Both the position numbers and the translations under genes were made by a program. From assembly GCA_037783545.1 (NCBI GenBank), contig JBBELK010000691.1, positions 139,001 to 203,000 on the forward strand: a DNA stretch of 64,000 nucleotides, written 5' to 3'. This stretch comes from Henricia sp. BOLD:AAB3569. Taxonomy: Eukaryota > Echinodermata > Asteroidea > Spinulosida > Echinasteridae. The notes under the pieces are model-generated. The model was not told the DNA's origin and did not search any database. It worked only from the letters and a program-made list of their open reading frames with translations. Shown here one piece after another: positions 56,701-60,211 of the stretch (its first letter is position 1; the number at the start of each line of letters is the position of its first letter).

Positions 56701-56811
56701 GTCCAAATTATAATTGATAGTTTAGATGTATTTACCTTTGTTGACAAGAACCACGATGACTAGAAGAAGCAATATGTTCCAGTATTTGGTGTGTGATCTG
56801 CACGCTGCCAT
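15708..56811 (-). CDS. Gene B: complete F-type-lectin receptor tyrosine phosphatase, 38 coding exons
   Basis: Predicted single-pass membrane receptor with an extracellular adhesion/lectin region and two cytoplasmic tyrosine phosphatase domains; D1 should dephosphorylate phosphotyrosine proteins at the plasma membrane. I joined 38 exons by GT-AG sites and phase: total 5451 nt, 1816 residues plus stop, with no in-frame stop. Domains by residue: signal peptide 1-25, lectin 1 26-189, lectin 2 190-337, unassigned 338-446, Ig 447-533, EGF-like 534-677, FN3 678-775, 776-873 and 874-976, membrane-proximal module 977-1105, TM about 1117-1138, D1 about 1240-1500 (WPD 1404-1406, Cys1436, Arg1442), D2 about 1533-1790 (Cys1728, Arg1734). 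RPTPs with an N-terminal lectin domain are, as I recall, described in sea urchins (PTPRLec). The ligand is unknown. The gene has a near-identical neighbour (gene A). Exon 34 could be replaced by one of its local copies. The start has A at -3 and G at +4. Confidence 0.9.
16445..16577. mobile_element. MITE with GATTAAAAGTGGGTTT ends
   Basis: GATTAAAAGTGGGTTTGG and CAAACCCACTTTTAATC are inverted. A one-ended relative lies at 20575-20690. In the intron between exons 38 and 37. Confidence 0.65.
16690..16825 (-). CDS. Gene B exon 37: PTP D2, P-loop
   Basis: Residues 1729-1774: LDGLGRSAVYCTL completes HC-LDGLG-RS, then VDIFQAVLRLR. Cys and Arg are kept, but Ser-Ala-Gly is replaced by Leu-Asp-Gly. 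Acceptor CTACCCTAG, donor GTAAGT. Confidence 0.88.
17521..17735. repeat. Dispersed 200-bp repeat containing a G34 run
   Basis: Relative of 33393-33590; bases 17667-17700 are 34 G. It lies just downstream of the exon 36 donor in transcript sense. Confidence 0.55.
17799..17947 (-). CDS. Gene B exon 36: PTP D2, degenerate WPD loop and Cys
   Basis: Residues 1680-1728. At the WPD position it reads DWNSDQEIP, so the general acid motif is lost; VVHC ends with Cys1728. Acceptor TTATTTCAG, donor GTGAGT. Confidence 0.88.
18116..18244 (-). CDS. Gene B exon 35: PTP D2
   Basis: Residues 1637-1679: TMERYWPEDGPMAFG and SHTFKLRNKKDP, the D2 QYWP block. The donor is GTAGAA; reading through it stays open for a while but lacks the exon-36 continuation expected in PTPs. 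Acceptor TTATACAG. Confidence 0.85.
18841..18966. mobile_element. MITE family M10, truncated, fused to exon copy e1
   Basis: Matches the reverse complement of 11473-11620 from TAGACCCTATGC to CTGCCCTCGTCATGGCC; the right terminus is cut where exon copy e1 starts. Confidence 0.7.
18965..19078 (-). pseudogene. Broken D2 exon copy e1, fused to a MITE
   Basis: A copy of exon 34 lacking NTVADI and its last codons and donor; after AATCCACTG the sequence runs straight into the MITE at 18841-18966. It is the most distal unit of the array. Confidence 0.7.
19119..19253 (-). CDS. Alternative D2 exon copy e2 (intact)
   Basis: A 135-nt copy of exon 34 with open frame, acceptor CAGTCGCAG directly before the first codon and donor GTAAGT. 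It encodes ADIWRMVYDNK, matching the family motif WRM better than e5. The gap to e3 is under 50 nt. Confidence 0.5.
19303..19429 (-). pseudogene. Broken D2 exon copy e3
   Basis: A copy of exon 34 with donor intact but with one base missing in the run encoding TTQ, the NTVADI segment deleted and the first GG lost. It cannot encode the domain. Confidence 0.7.
19471..19611 (-). CDS. Alternative D2 exon copy e4 (intact)
   Basis: A full-length copy of exon 34 with in-frame extension Ser-Leu, Val-Asp-Met-Trp-Arg-Met in place of Ala-Asp-Ile-Trp-Arg-Thr, and donor GTAAGT. The ancestral acceptor AG is mutated; a CAG supplied by the adjoining MITE end (GGGGGCAG) restores phase. The gap to e5 is only 43 nt, too short for an ordinary intron, so e4 and e5 could not both be included. 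Confidence 0.5.
19655..19789 (-). CDS. Gene B exon 34 (copy e5 of the duplicated D2 exon)
   Basis: Residues 1592-1636: GYYKKQRYITTQMPMPNTV then DIWRTVYDNK and IVMLNPLDASDV. It has the only conventional intron acceptor of the set (TTTGTTTGTCAG) and donor GTAAGT. It carries Thr where the family motif is WRM; copies e4 and e2 carry Met. Which copy is spliced into mature mRNA cannot be decided here. Confidence 0.8.
20160..20300 (+). mobile_element. tRNA-derived SINE head
   Basis: GATGGTTCAATGGTTAAGAC and GGTTCGAGTCC are A- and B-box like; the flanks do not pair into an acceptor stem. Different family from 3071. Confidence 0.5.
20438..20514 (-). CDS. Gene B exon 33: PTP D2
   Basis: Residues 1566-1591: SDRSRPYL and DTNYINAHFLP, the D2 version of DYINA. 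Acceptor TTTCAG, donor GTAAGA. Confidence 0.88.
20691..21356. other. Intron between exons 33 and 32
   Basis: Nothing recognised beyond the one-ended MITE relative at 20575-20690. Confidence 0.35.
21357..21456 (-). CDS. Gene B exon 32: PTP D2 start
   Basis: Residues 1533-1565: LPENADKNRYPDFIP, the D2 counterpart of the KNR loop. Acceptor AATTCAG, donor GTAAAG. Confidence 0.88.
21939..22088 (-). CDS. Gene B exon 31: PTP D1 end and D1-D2 linker
   Basis: Residues 1483-1532: EQYKFIFDAVLASYLSG carries the conserved Q-loop EQY, followed by the linker. Phase 0 both ends. Acceptor TTTCTAG, donor GTAAAT. Confidence 0.9.
22161..22276. mobile_element. Palindromic element, about 30-bp arms
   Basis: AACGTAAATGTCGGCATAG and CTATACCGACATTTACGTT are inverted; same family as 9041-9150. 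It lies 73 bp upstream of the exon 31 acceptor. Confidence 0.65.
22440..22687. repeat. Dispersed repeat adjoining array 2
   Basis: Matches 25360-25753: both hold GGTTGCTTT, TATTGATTCTG and the ending GTGAAA...AAAAGGCTAA. The array-2 spacer derives from its end. Confidence 0.5.
22688..23996 (-). repeat. Array 2: 12 copies of exon 30 tail plus 5' splice site (about 109-bp unit)
   Basis: Every unit contains the last 36 nt of exon 30 (MRQKRIMMVQTP) and the donor CCG|GTAAG, followed by about 70 bp resembling the end of a dispersed repeat at 25690-25753. Donors lie near 22688, 22798, 22907, 23015, 23125, 23233, 23343, 23452, 23562, 23668, 23778 and 23888. Units 4, 6, 10 and 12 have an ACAC variant in place of ACAG. 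Confidence 0.85.
24002..24137 (-). CDS. Gene B exon 30: PTP D1, P-loop and Q-loop start
   Basis: Residues 1437-1482: SAGVGRTGTF completes the C-x5-R loop (Arg1442), then RMRQKRIMMVQTP leads to the Q-loop. Acceptor TGTTTGCAG, donor ACACCG|GTAAG. Twelve copies of its last 36 nt plus the donor follow in the intron. Confidence 0.92.
24377..24827. mobile_element. MITE family M1 in gene B intron 29
   Basis: Same orientation and length as the 249-699 copy, with matching inverted ends and AT flanks. It lies between exons 30 and 29. Confidence 0.75.
25082..25233 (-). CDS. Gene B exon 29: PTP D1, WPD loop and catalytic Cys
   Basis: Residues 1387-1437. WPD at 1404-1406 provides the general acid Asp, and TLTHC ends with the nucleophile Cys1436. 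The exon ends two bases into the following Ser codon. Acceptor CTTACACAG, donor GTAAGT-like. Confidence 0.92.
25360..25753. repeat. Dispersed repeat related to the array 2 spacer
   Basis: Same family as 22440-22687, interrupted at about 25487-25635 by a relative of the 10209 palindrome. In the intron between exons 29 and 28. Confidence 0.5.
25784..25903 (-). CDS. Gene B exon 28: PTP D1
   Basis: Residues 1347-1386: MKCLQYWPD and RLFKITK, the usual C-x-QYWP block. Phase 0 both ends. Acceptor CCTACAG, donor GTACGA. Confidence 0.9.
26085..26205 (-). mobile_element. tRNA-like SINE fragment
   Basis: On the minus strand, CATAGCTTAGTGAGTAGAGC and GGTTCGATTCC match A and B boxes. It lies in the intron between exons 28 and 27. 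Confidence 0.5.
26423..26520 (-). CDS. Gene B exon 27: PTP D1
   Basis: Residues 1314-1346: GPNKGSLQDIWRMVWQ then KIVMLTNPVENGK. The DxWRMxW motif is intact. Acceptor CCTGTAG, donor GTATAA. Confidence 0.9.
26970..27006 (-). CDS. Gene B exon 26: PTP D1, 37-nt exon
   Basis: Residues 1302-1313 (GYKEKDKYIASQ), leading into the conserved ASQGP motif across the next junction. Acceptor ATCTTCAG, donor GTAATT. Confidence 0.88.
27134..27210 (-). CDS. Gene B exon 25: PTP D1
   Basis: Residues 1276-1301: YDHSRVVLEPL and SDYINACYID, the universal DYINA motif. Acceptor ATGCAG, donor GTAAGT. Confidence 0.9.
27470..27557 (-). CDS. Gene B exon 24: PTP D1, substrate-loop start
   Basis: Residues 1247-1275, ending KQKNRFGNVIA, the D1 KNR phosphotyrosine-recognition region. 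Acceptor GTGTAAAG, donor GTAAG. Confidence 0.88.
27855..28075 (-). CDS. Gene B exon 23: juxtamembrane segment and D1 wedge
   Basis: Residues 1173-1246. It ends with VRIGELANYIKTK, the helix that begins RPTP D1 domains. Acceptor TTGCCTAG, donor GTATGT. A partial copy of its 5' half, broken by a MITE, lies at about 28165-28575. Confidence 0.85.
28165..28575 (-). pseudogene. Partial copy of exon 23 interrupted by a MITE
   Basis: The 5' half of exon 23 (cf. 27988-28075) is repeated at 28165-28230 and, after a MITE at 28231-28466, resumes with the acceptor-side flank to about 28575. The copied exon has no usable donor. Intron sequence ending in ATAATCAGTGCCTGAT is shared by both copies. Confidence 0.7.
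28231..28466. mobile_element. MITE with TTA flanks inside exon 23 copy
   Basis: TTA|AGCCCGCCGTACACCTTGCG ... CGCAAGGTGTACGGCCGGCT|TTA; a 3-bp TTA duplication suggests a PIF/Harbinger-type MITE. A partial relative lies at 4180-4425 and 48535-48772. Confidence 0.65.
28920..29014 (-). CDS. Gene B exon 22: cytoplasmic juxtamembrane segment
   Basis: Residues 1141-1172; polar and basic (RRTSATPAGG, SDNSLEKRYQDG), no known fold. Phase 2 in, 1 out. Acceptor TTGACCAG, donor GTATGC. Confidence 0.8.
29335..29440 (-). CDS. Gene B exon 21: transmembrane helix
   Basis: Residues 1106-1140. A Ser/Gly stalk precedes about 22 aliphatic residues (IIVGIVILVIVLIAIVLAII) and a basic stop (YKR). Acceptor CTTTGCAG, donor GTATTT, phase 2. 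Confidence 0.9.
29830..30006 (-). mobile_element. tRNA-derived SINE
   Basis: Minus strand: GGCCGAGTGGTTAGGGC (A box), GGGTTCGAATCC (B box), then CCTTGGGCAAGGCACTCAACC as in the 3071 family. Lies between exons 21 and 20. Confidence 0.65.
30092..30131 (-). CDS. Gene B exon 20: short membrane-proximal exon
   Basis: A 40-nt exon, residues 1093-1105 (ERYVTYSDEINVK), like the conserved strand just before the membrane stalk in RPTPs. Acceptor AATCACAG, donor GTAATT. Confidence 0.75.
30615..30805. mobile_element. hAT-like MITE
   Basis: CAGGCGCGGATCCAG and CTGGATCCGCCCCTG ends, typical of hAT MITEs; includes a G/C homopolymer-rich hairpin (30636-30664). A single end relative is at 40065-40083. Confidence 0.65.
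31161..31398 (-). CDS. Gene B exon 19: membrane-proximal extracellular region, part 2
   Basis: Residues 1013-1092. NYIAAAIPKGNVPETFTVGD, then YGGYYNAPLQ, closely resemble the membrane-proximal part of type IIB RPTPs (mu/kappa class). The donor is probably GTGGGT, chosen because exon 20 needs phase 0; GTATTG 4 nt further would break the frame. Confidence 0.8.
31667..31775 (-). CDS. Gene B exon 18: membrane-proximal extracellular region, part 1
   Basis: Residues 977-1012: NPPKPNSPKTLPD followed by VTIDLSSLL. Phase 1 in, 2 out, matching exon 19. Likely the start of a divergent fourth FN3-like module. Donor GCCAC|GTAAGT. Confidence 0.8.
32164..32365 (-). CDS. Gene B exon 17: fibronectin type III domain 3, second part
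   Basis: Residues 910-976: VEYRALEKR, then DPGSKYEFRVAAKN and a closing strand. Acceptor ATTGTAG, donor GTAAGT. Confidence 0.88.
32405..32731 (+). mobile_element. Full-length tRNA-derived SINE with ATT tail
   Basis: GGTCTAGTGGGTACACAG and GGTTCAAGCCC boxes, a 300-bp body ending GCGCTATATAAAAACC, and a TTATTATTATTATTAT tail. Lies between exons 17 and 16. Confidence 0.7.
33146..33252 (-). CDS. Gene B exon 16: fibronectin type III domain 3, first part
   Basis: Residues 874-909: PGLIRNLRVTNKG, LTFNWESPLDLRGPL and RYL. Acceptor GCCACAG, donor GTAAGA; phase 0 out. Confidence 0.88.
33393..33590. repeat. Dispersed 200-bp repeat
   Basis: Reverse-oriented relative of 11787-12018; ends CAGCATGATATGGGGC and GCCCCATATCGTGTTGC are inverted. 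Confidence 0.55.
34007..34073 (-). CDS. Gene B exon 15: fibronectin type III domain 2, end
   Basis: Residues 852-873: VRAITSVGAGPWSD, the typical FN3 F-G segment. Acceptor CATTGCAG, donor GTAAGA. Confidence 0.9.
34330..34556 (-). CDS. Gene B exon 14: fibronectin type III domain 2, first part
   Basis: Residues 776-851: PTKPLNVMV, IVWAEPNPPQGVI, YDVWYQKI and LTLNATYSIQ. It ends in phase 0 just before the G strand, as in many split FN3 exons. Acceptor TTTCACAG, donor GTAATT. Confidence 0.9.
35196..35489 (-). CDS. Gene B exon 13: fibronectin type III domain 1
   Basis: Residues 678-775 on one phase-1 exon. FN3 marks: FTWREPP (B-strand Trp), IIGYQYKL, LVPYTDYSFQVAAKT and GPFSE. Acceptor ATTTTCAG, donor GTAAGG. 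Confidence 0.9.
36529..37138. mobile_element. Large fold-back element (about 610 bp)
   Basis: TAAGCCAGTTCGG and CCGAACTGGCTTA at the ends; an inner arm pair of about 120 bp (around 36675-36800 and 36865-36985) shares CTACTGTAGATCTGTTTTGG and its inverse. In the intron between exons 13 and 12. Confidence 0.65.
37224..37364 (-). CDS. Gene B exon 12: EGF-like module 3 (Tie-like)
   Basis: Residues 631-677: CSMGMYGADCKQTCHCA, then CNKDTGECLNGACDSQYLG, a laminin/Tie EGF pattern. Acceptor AATAACAG, donor GTAAGA-like. Ten copies of its first ~53 nt with the acceptor lie upstream at 37365-38786; only this copy continues into a full exon with a donor. Confidence 0.85.
37365..38786 (-). repeat. Array 3: 10 copies of exon 12 head plus 3' splice site (about 141-bp unit)
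   Basis: Each unit carries TTCTAAATAACAG (acceptor), about 53 nt of exon 12 (CPVGMYGADCKQTC) and about 85 bp of intron-like sequence. All units reach an in-frame TGA soon after the exon match and have no proper exon end. Two units (near 38070 and 38778) have lost the acceptor AG. A further fragment sits at 38960-39040. Confidence 0.85.
38808..38950. mobile_element. MITE at the edge of array 3
   Basis: AAGCTGCCTTTCCATAGGTC and GACCTATAGAAAGCTG inverted ends, 143 bp; it separates the last array unit from the 38960-39040 fragment. Confidence 0.65.
39046..39193. mobile_element. MITE with ATAGACCGTATC ends
   Basis: ATAGACCGTATCAAATAGC and GCTATTCGATACGGTCTAT inverted ends, 148 bp, 53 bp from the exon 11 donor. 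A single related end occurs at 17450-17490. Confidence 0.7.
39247..39405 (-). CDS. Gene B exon 11: EGF-like module 2 (Tie-like)
   Basis: Residues 578-630: NVFGQGASFHC, CRGRLFCLPDPYGCSCAAG and GLDC. The FGQ start and final C-x-C-A-x-G match Tie-type EGF modules. Acceptor CCTACAG, donor GTAAGC, phase 1. Confidence 0.85.
39603..39734 (-). CDS. Gene B exon 10: EGF-like module 1 (Tie-like)
   Basis: Residues 534-577: GCPAGMWGPSC, then CYNGGVCNDQSGFCICAPG, with a closing Cys in IYCEK. The G-x-x-G-x-x-C spacing resembles EGF modules of Tie and MEGF-like receptors. Acceptor CTGCTAG, donor GTAAAG, phase 1. Confidence 0.85.
40088..40348 (-). CDS. Gene B exon 9: Ig-like domain
   Basis: Residues 447-533 on one phase-1 exon. 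Shows GDSVALEMRN (B strand), YRWKHD (C strand Trp) and DAGVYSCFI (F strand Cys). The usual B-strand Cys is absent, so the canonical disulfide cannot form. Acceptor CACTGCAG, donor GTAACA. Confidence 0.85.
41030..41356 (-). CDS. Gene B exon 8: unassigned extracellular module
   Basis: Residues 338-446, one 327-nt exon, phase 1 both ends, so a self-contained shuffling unit. Visible features: DDFTFVASPALLG at the start, a Gly-rich middle, and GVFYFDAWQ then VATRIQAIILP at the end. Its place before an Ig and Tie-like EGF modules suggests a divergent N-terminal Ig/Tie-type domain, but I do not recognise a family. Confidence 0.75.
41428..41732. mobile_element. MITE with TAGACCTTTAT ends
   Basis: Inverted ends of about 28 bp (TAGACCTTTATCACGGTGCG / TATAAAGGTCTA side). 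Lies in the intron between exons 8 and 7. Its ends resemble M10. Confidence 0.65.
42060..42550. repeat. Dispersed repeat with inner hairpin
   Basis: Shares long stretches (for example CACAGGGTTGCCGATGT) with 49600-50165. An inner inverted repeat pairs TTTCTTCTGTTTTTTCTGTC with GACAGAAGAAAAAAG. Confidence 0.55.
42827..43066 (-). CDS. Gene B exon 7: F-type lectin domain 2, C-terminal part
   Basis: Residues 258-337, including RYVGATVRVGLS and TARYISINID, typical of fucolectin C-terminal strands. The acceptor CACACAG has a weak pyrimidine tract. Donor GTATGC. A degraded copy of the exon and its flank follows at 43155-43410. Confidence 0.8.
43155..43410 (-). pseudogene. Degraded copy of exon 7 and its flank
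   Basis: Sequence 43166-43320 matches the middle and start of exon 7 (GCGGGTTGCAGTCAAACTC is shared), followed by the same upstream intron. An 11-bp deletion breaks the frame, and the distal part of the exon is missing. Confidence 0.7.
43411..44152. other. Intron between exons 7 and 6, rest
   Basis: Nothing recognised; only unrelated short open frames. Confidence 0.35.
44153..44242 (-). CDS. Gene B exon 6: F-type lectin domain 2, middle part
   Basis: Residues 228-257, including SPWWRMELTSNQCVRKIL, the second copy of the WW-x-x-(D/E)L core. Acceptor TTTATCAG, donor GTAAGA. It is 45 nt shorter than the matching domain-1 exon. Confidence 0.8.
44760..44873 (-). CDS. Gene B exon 5: F-type lectin domain 2, N-terminal part
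   Basis: Residues 190-227, including QISTYSGRSASKAVN, which aligns with the domain-1 segment QSTTAGKALGRPGNAVD. Same length and phase as exon 2. Acceptor TTTTACAG, donor GTAAGT. Confidence 0.8.
45237..46286. mobile_element. Possible 1.05-kb inverted-repeat element
   Basis: Ends read GGAGCCAATTTCATAAAGC and, inverted, GGGGCCAATTTCATAAAGC, like the ends of the 8108-8337 element. The same region in gene A is about 242-1862 and contains the M1 insertion. No protein is recognisable. Confidence 0.4.
47426..47625 (+). mobile_element. tRNA-derived SINE, copy B
   Basis: Counterpart of 3071-3270 with a 3-bp deletion in the A-box region. Same position relative to exon 4. Confidence 0.7.
47858..48100 (-). 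CDS. Gene B exon 4: F-type lectin domain 1, C-terminal part
   Basis: Residues 109-189, containing GAEVQVGLN and ARYVGVYLNG. Acceptor TATTTCAG, donor GTAAGA. It is the last exon inside the duplicated region; everything from exon 5 on is present once in the window. Confidence 0.85.
49158..49292 (-). CDS. Gene B exon 3: F-type lectin domain 1, middle part
   Basis: Residues 64-108, including NPWWSLDLQAV. Acceptor TTTAATCAG, donor GTAAGG. The stretch INRLIWPPGAIK, at the position where fucolectins carry Arg-x-Asp and a Cys pair, has no Asp and no Cys, so sugar binding by this domain is doubtful. Confidence 0.85.
49493..51440. mobile_element. 1.95-kb insertion present in copy B only
   Basis: Gene A (near 5160) lacks this block. 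Its left third is the repeat also seen at 42060-42550. One open frame (49746-50132, 128 codons) resembles nothing I know. Termini are not defined; deletion from copy A is also possible. Confidence 0.5.
52359..52472 (-). CDS. Gene B exon 2: F-type lectin domain 1, N-terminal part
   Basis: Residues 26-63; contains GKPASQS and GNAVDGN. It is 114 nt long, the same length as exon 5, which starts lectin domain 2; this shared structure supports an internal domain duplication. Confidence 0.85.
53107..53575. mobile_element. 469-bp inverted-repeat element, copy B only
   Basis: Ends GGCTGCGTTCGGGCGTG and CACGCCCGAACGCAGCC are perfect inverted repeats. Gene A (near 7144) lacks it. The target duplication is not clean. 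CpG-rich compared with its surroundings. Confidence 0.7.
54084..56025 (-). mobile_element. LINE fragment, copy B, split by a 1.5-kb insertion
   Basis: Parts 54084-54296 and 55832-56025 match 7705-8107; the element at 54297-55831 lies between them. The YADD motif is in the right-hand part. Confidence 0.65.
54297..55831. mobile_element. Insertion with LTR-like ends (possible solo LTR), copy B only
   Basis: The element begins TGTAAC and ends CCACA and is flanked by CATG on both sides (54293-54296, 55832-55835); the paralogous site in gene A has one CATG. The 1535 bp are A-rich with no open frame. TG...CA ends and a 4-bp duplication fit integrase-type insertion. Confidence 0.55.
56025..56257. 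mobile_element. MITE with AGGGGCCAATTTCATAGAG ends, copy B
   Basis: Counterpart of 8108-8337, a few substitutions. Confidence 0.65.
56736..56811 (-). CDS. Gene B exon 1: start codon and signal peptide
   Basis: Residues 1-25. A basic start is followed by the hydrophobic stretch ILLLLVIVVLV. Donor AAAG|GTAAAT, phase 1. The 5' UTR and transcription start are not identifiable. Upstream DNA differs from gene A by about 650 bp beginning 38 bp before the ATG. Confidence 0.85.
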
Positions 56812-57047
56812 GATACTCCAAACATGTACTGATAGTGTGATACAGAATTACGATGTTCATGTACTACTTGTCATAGGCCTTTGGTCGTAGCCACATGTAC
56901 TCATACATCTGGCTGAAATGAGTTCTTGAACAATCAGGAAGTAGTCACAAACTGCCAAGAAACAGTCAGAAAGTGTCACACTAGGTTTACACATTCTTAA
57001 TATTATACCACAAATGGTGGTTACGACGTAAGAAATCTTAGTGCATG

Positions 57048-57272
57048 GTAGTCTTGCACCAAGACTGAGATTTGTTAATTGTCCCCCTACTTATGTACAT
57101 TGTATGCATTAGGCATTAGGCACCACTCACACCGCGCTGAATAAGGGGGACAACTATTAGCCCAGGTTGGACTCCAGGAATTTATAACCTGGACGTCAGT
57201 CGTAATAATGCAATGAAGACGACGTCCAACCTGGGCTAGGGGACAACAATCTCAGTCATGGGGCAAGACTAT
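57048..57272. mobile_element. Nested inverted repeats upstream of gene B
   Basis: Outer arms share GTCTTGCACCAAGACTGAG and its approximate inverse; inner arms TAGCCCAGGTTGGAC and GTCCAACCTGGGCTA are perfect. Absent upstream of gene A. Confidence 0.6.
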
Positions 57273-57421
57273 AATTTATAACTAAAATGTATACGTTGTG
57301 GCGGGCCATTGAAATCATGGCTATAATTTGAGAATGACTTGTGTGCCTGGCAGAAGAGCACATAAGCAGTTTGGTGCCAAAAATGTTATGCCCTTCTGCA
57401 AGGCACATGATGAACTAGCTA

Positions 57422-57499
57422 ATGTTACCTTAGCCTTAACTTTATCATGTGGTTATTTCATGAAATAACCACATGATAAAGTTAGGGCTAAGGTAACAT
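57422..57499. repeat. Spacerless 39-bp-arm palindrome upstream of gene B
   Basis: Arms meet at TTCATGAA (centre 57460/57461); one mismatch in 39 bp. It lies about 610-690 bp before the gene B start, absent in gene A. Confidence 0.8.
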
Positions 57500-57579
57500 C
57501 AGCTAATGATGAACTGACTTTTGGCACCAGAACTGCCAGGCACAGGTCACAAAGCAGTCGAAAACCTTTTATGTAAATG

Positions 57580-57680
57580 TTCGCATAGTTGCCAGGTCCG
57601 TGATTTCGCCATCCTATTGTTCATGAACAATTGCTATAATGATTAGAACGGCGACCTCACGGACCTGGCAATAAACCGTG
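57580..57680. mobile_element. Inverted-repeat element with CCAGGTCCGTGA arms, copy B
   Basis: Counterpart of 9041-9150, about 770 bp upstream of the gene B start because of extra upstream sequence. Confidence 0.6.
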
Positions 57681-58699
57681 TGATGATCGTGATCTTACCG
57701 CGTTTGTAAGCGCTTTTGAAACACCAATAAATGAAAAGGCACCTTAAAATCCCAATAAAATGATAAAATTACTGCATGAAGTAATGCACAAAATGACGTG
57801 GCGAGCGGTCTGTGCGTAAGCGCGACAACAGAGGCCGCTGCGGCCGCGCTTGAATGGTTATCTTGTGCACTAACTGAAGGAAATTTTTGAAGAAGAAAAC
57901 ATGATTTTTCTACAGAAAAGCAACATTTGCGACAAAAGTGCAAGTGGGAAGTATATCTTAAAGTTACACAATGTATACGAACAAAATACCATTATTACTA
58001 TTTAATACCTTTCCTGCCTTTAGAGATTTCCCCAGACGATTCCTGACTGCTTCTTAAATACGGTTCCGCTCCTGACGTGCAATATGGAAAGCTCAATTCA
58101 CTGCTTCGGATGAACCCGTACCCCCAAGTGGCCCAACAAATTGACAACGCATTGCTAGTGTAGCCTACATCAACATCATATATAGGCACCCTATGTACTA
58201 TTAAATAAACACGATGATGAATAAGGCTGAAGCGGTTCCGTTATGTTACTCCTCGTGTAATGGACAATTCGATGAGGAAACGAACAATCGGCTATAACTG
58301 CAGCTTTAGTTAGACCATGTTTCCTTCCTCCATGGTTACATAGGTTGACAAGGGAAAAACGTGTTTTGAGTACTACTTCAACATGGCCTATAAACCTACT
58401 ACATGTTGTACAAACATAGGCCTACGTGTTTTATTTTAGCTCAACAAGCATGATAAGGAAACAAAAAGTCGGAAAATATTGTGAACTTTTACCCGGTTGT
58501 TCTGTGTGTGCCATCCACGGAAGTATCAGTATCATATTCATATACATGTACAGGTGTAGTTGGCAATTAAAGCAGCCCGGGGGAAAACATCACACCAACT
58601 TGTTGTGCATCGCGTCAAATTATAATACCCTAAAATTATCTTTTAGCATGACAACTTTTATAAAGTTTCTTCTTGAATGAGTCTAATGACGGTGCTGCT

Positions 58700-58820
58700 G
58701 CAGCCGATTTCACGAAACTTTACGCAATTGCGCAAGTCTACTTACGCCATAAATTATTGCGCAAGTAATGGCATATTATTGGACTTGCGCAATTGCGTAA
58801 AGTTTCGTGAAATCGGCTGC
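58700..58820. mobile_element. Near-palindromic element, copy B
   Basis: Counterpart of 10209-10329. Confidence 0.75.
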
Positions 58821-58869
58821 TGATATACTGCAGATGAAGTTAAGTTTGTTTCAATCTCTTATCTTGGGA

Positions 58870-59755
58870 AAAAGCTATTTTCAAATATTTTAGTCCGAGT
58901 GCGAATTTGCCGAAATTGCTGTTGGTTTCCTCTCGTTTCTCTTAAATTTGGGGTTATGTTGTTCATTGGTATGTCGACCATTCCCTTAATTATCTTATTC
59001 ATGATTAATCTGTTGTTTTTTCTTCGAGTTTCCAGGGGTGCCCAGTCCAATCTATGGAGTAGGTTGGTGACTGTTCCAGATGCTTGACTATATTCCCCAA
59101 AGATAAACCTTTCCGCTTGCCTTTGCACTTGATGAATATTCCAACAAAGGCCGCACCAGCATACAATATGCAGACTATGACCTCAGACCCGCAGCTCCAA
59201 AAGTTTCTCCCCAGGATTCCCAAAATCTTCCTTGCTTTTTTACATATTTGTGTTGTGTGTTTCTTCTAAGACAAAGTATTGGTAAGGTACACCCCGAGAT
59301 ATTTTTGATAAACAATGCTTTGAAGATCCTTTCCACAAAAGTTATAAGTAGTTTTTACTGGTTTACGAAGACCAATTGAGACTGTGCTATATTTCGAAGG
59401 GTTGAATTTCATTTTCCACCTTTCCTGCCATGACTCCAATTTATGAAGATCCTGTTGAAGTTGAATCATCGGCGAAAAGGCGGACATGTATCGGAAGACA
59501 GATTTTGTGGCAGATCATTTATGTAAAGTAAAAATAATAGAGGACCTAGGACGGATCCCTGTGGGACTCCAGATGTAATACTGAGGCAAGTGTTGACGAT
59601 TTTCCCTCAACTACCACCTTTTGGGAACGCCCAATCAGAAAGTTCTCTATCCACCGGTGGTACCCACGAATCCATAATAAAGAAGCTTTTTCAAAAGCAA
59701 TTTATGTGAAACCTTGTCAAAGGCTTTTGAGAAGCAGTCCTGAAGCATAAATAAG
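58870..59755 (-). mobile_element. LINE reverse-transcriptase fragment, copy B
   Basis: Counterpart of 10389-11330 with one internal deletion near 59130. The same motifs are visible ([11 protein letters not shown] broken by an indel, FADD, YLGVYL). Confidence 0.75.
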
Positions 59756-59912
59756 TTATTCTGTAATTAGTGTGCATGTACAAATACAATTTCATTTGAA
59801 TTTGTTTTTCAATATGCAAAAAATCTGTATAGCTCTGAATACAATAATTCCACTGCAAAATATTACACAAATTATCCAAAGTCTATATAATAGTACGGCT
59901 TATAGGCCTATA

Positions 59913-60060
59913 TAGATCTTATGCGTAGCGGCCATGATAGAGGGCAGTCACATTGTCACAGTGCGTCATGCACGAGTAGGCACATTGCAGATCTATTAAT
60001 TGTCACATCATTTAAATATGAAAACCTGTCCTCCATCATGGCCGCTACGCATAAGGTCTA
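59913..60060. mobile_element. MITE family M10, copy B
   Basis: Counterpart of 11473-11620. Confidence 0.75.
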
Positions 60061-60211
60061 TTGGTTTTTATAGAAGTTTGTAAAACTCTGTTTACCATAC
60101 ATGTATTTTACGAACTGTTACATCCGAATAATGCAAATACTATTATGCTAAGTACTTGAGAGAACGAGATAACCAGAATTGGCAATTACAATCTGTTTAT
60201 GGCATCACACT

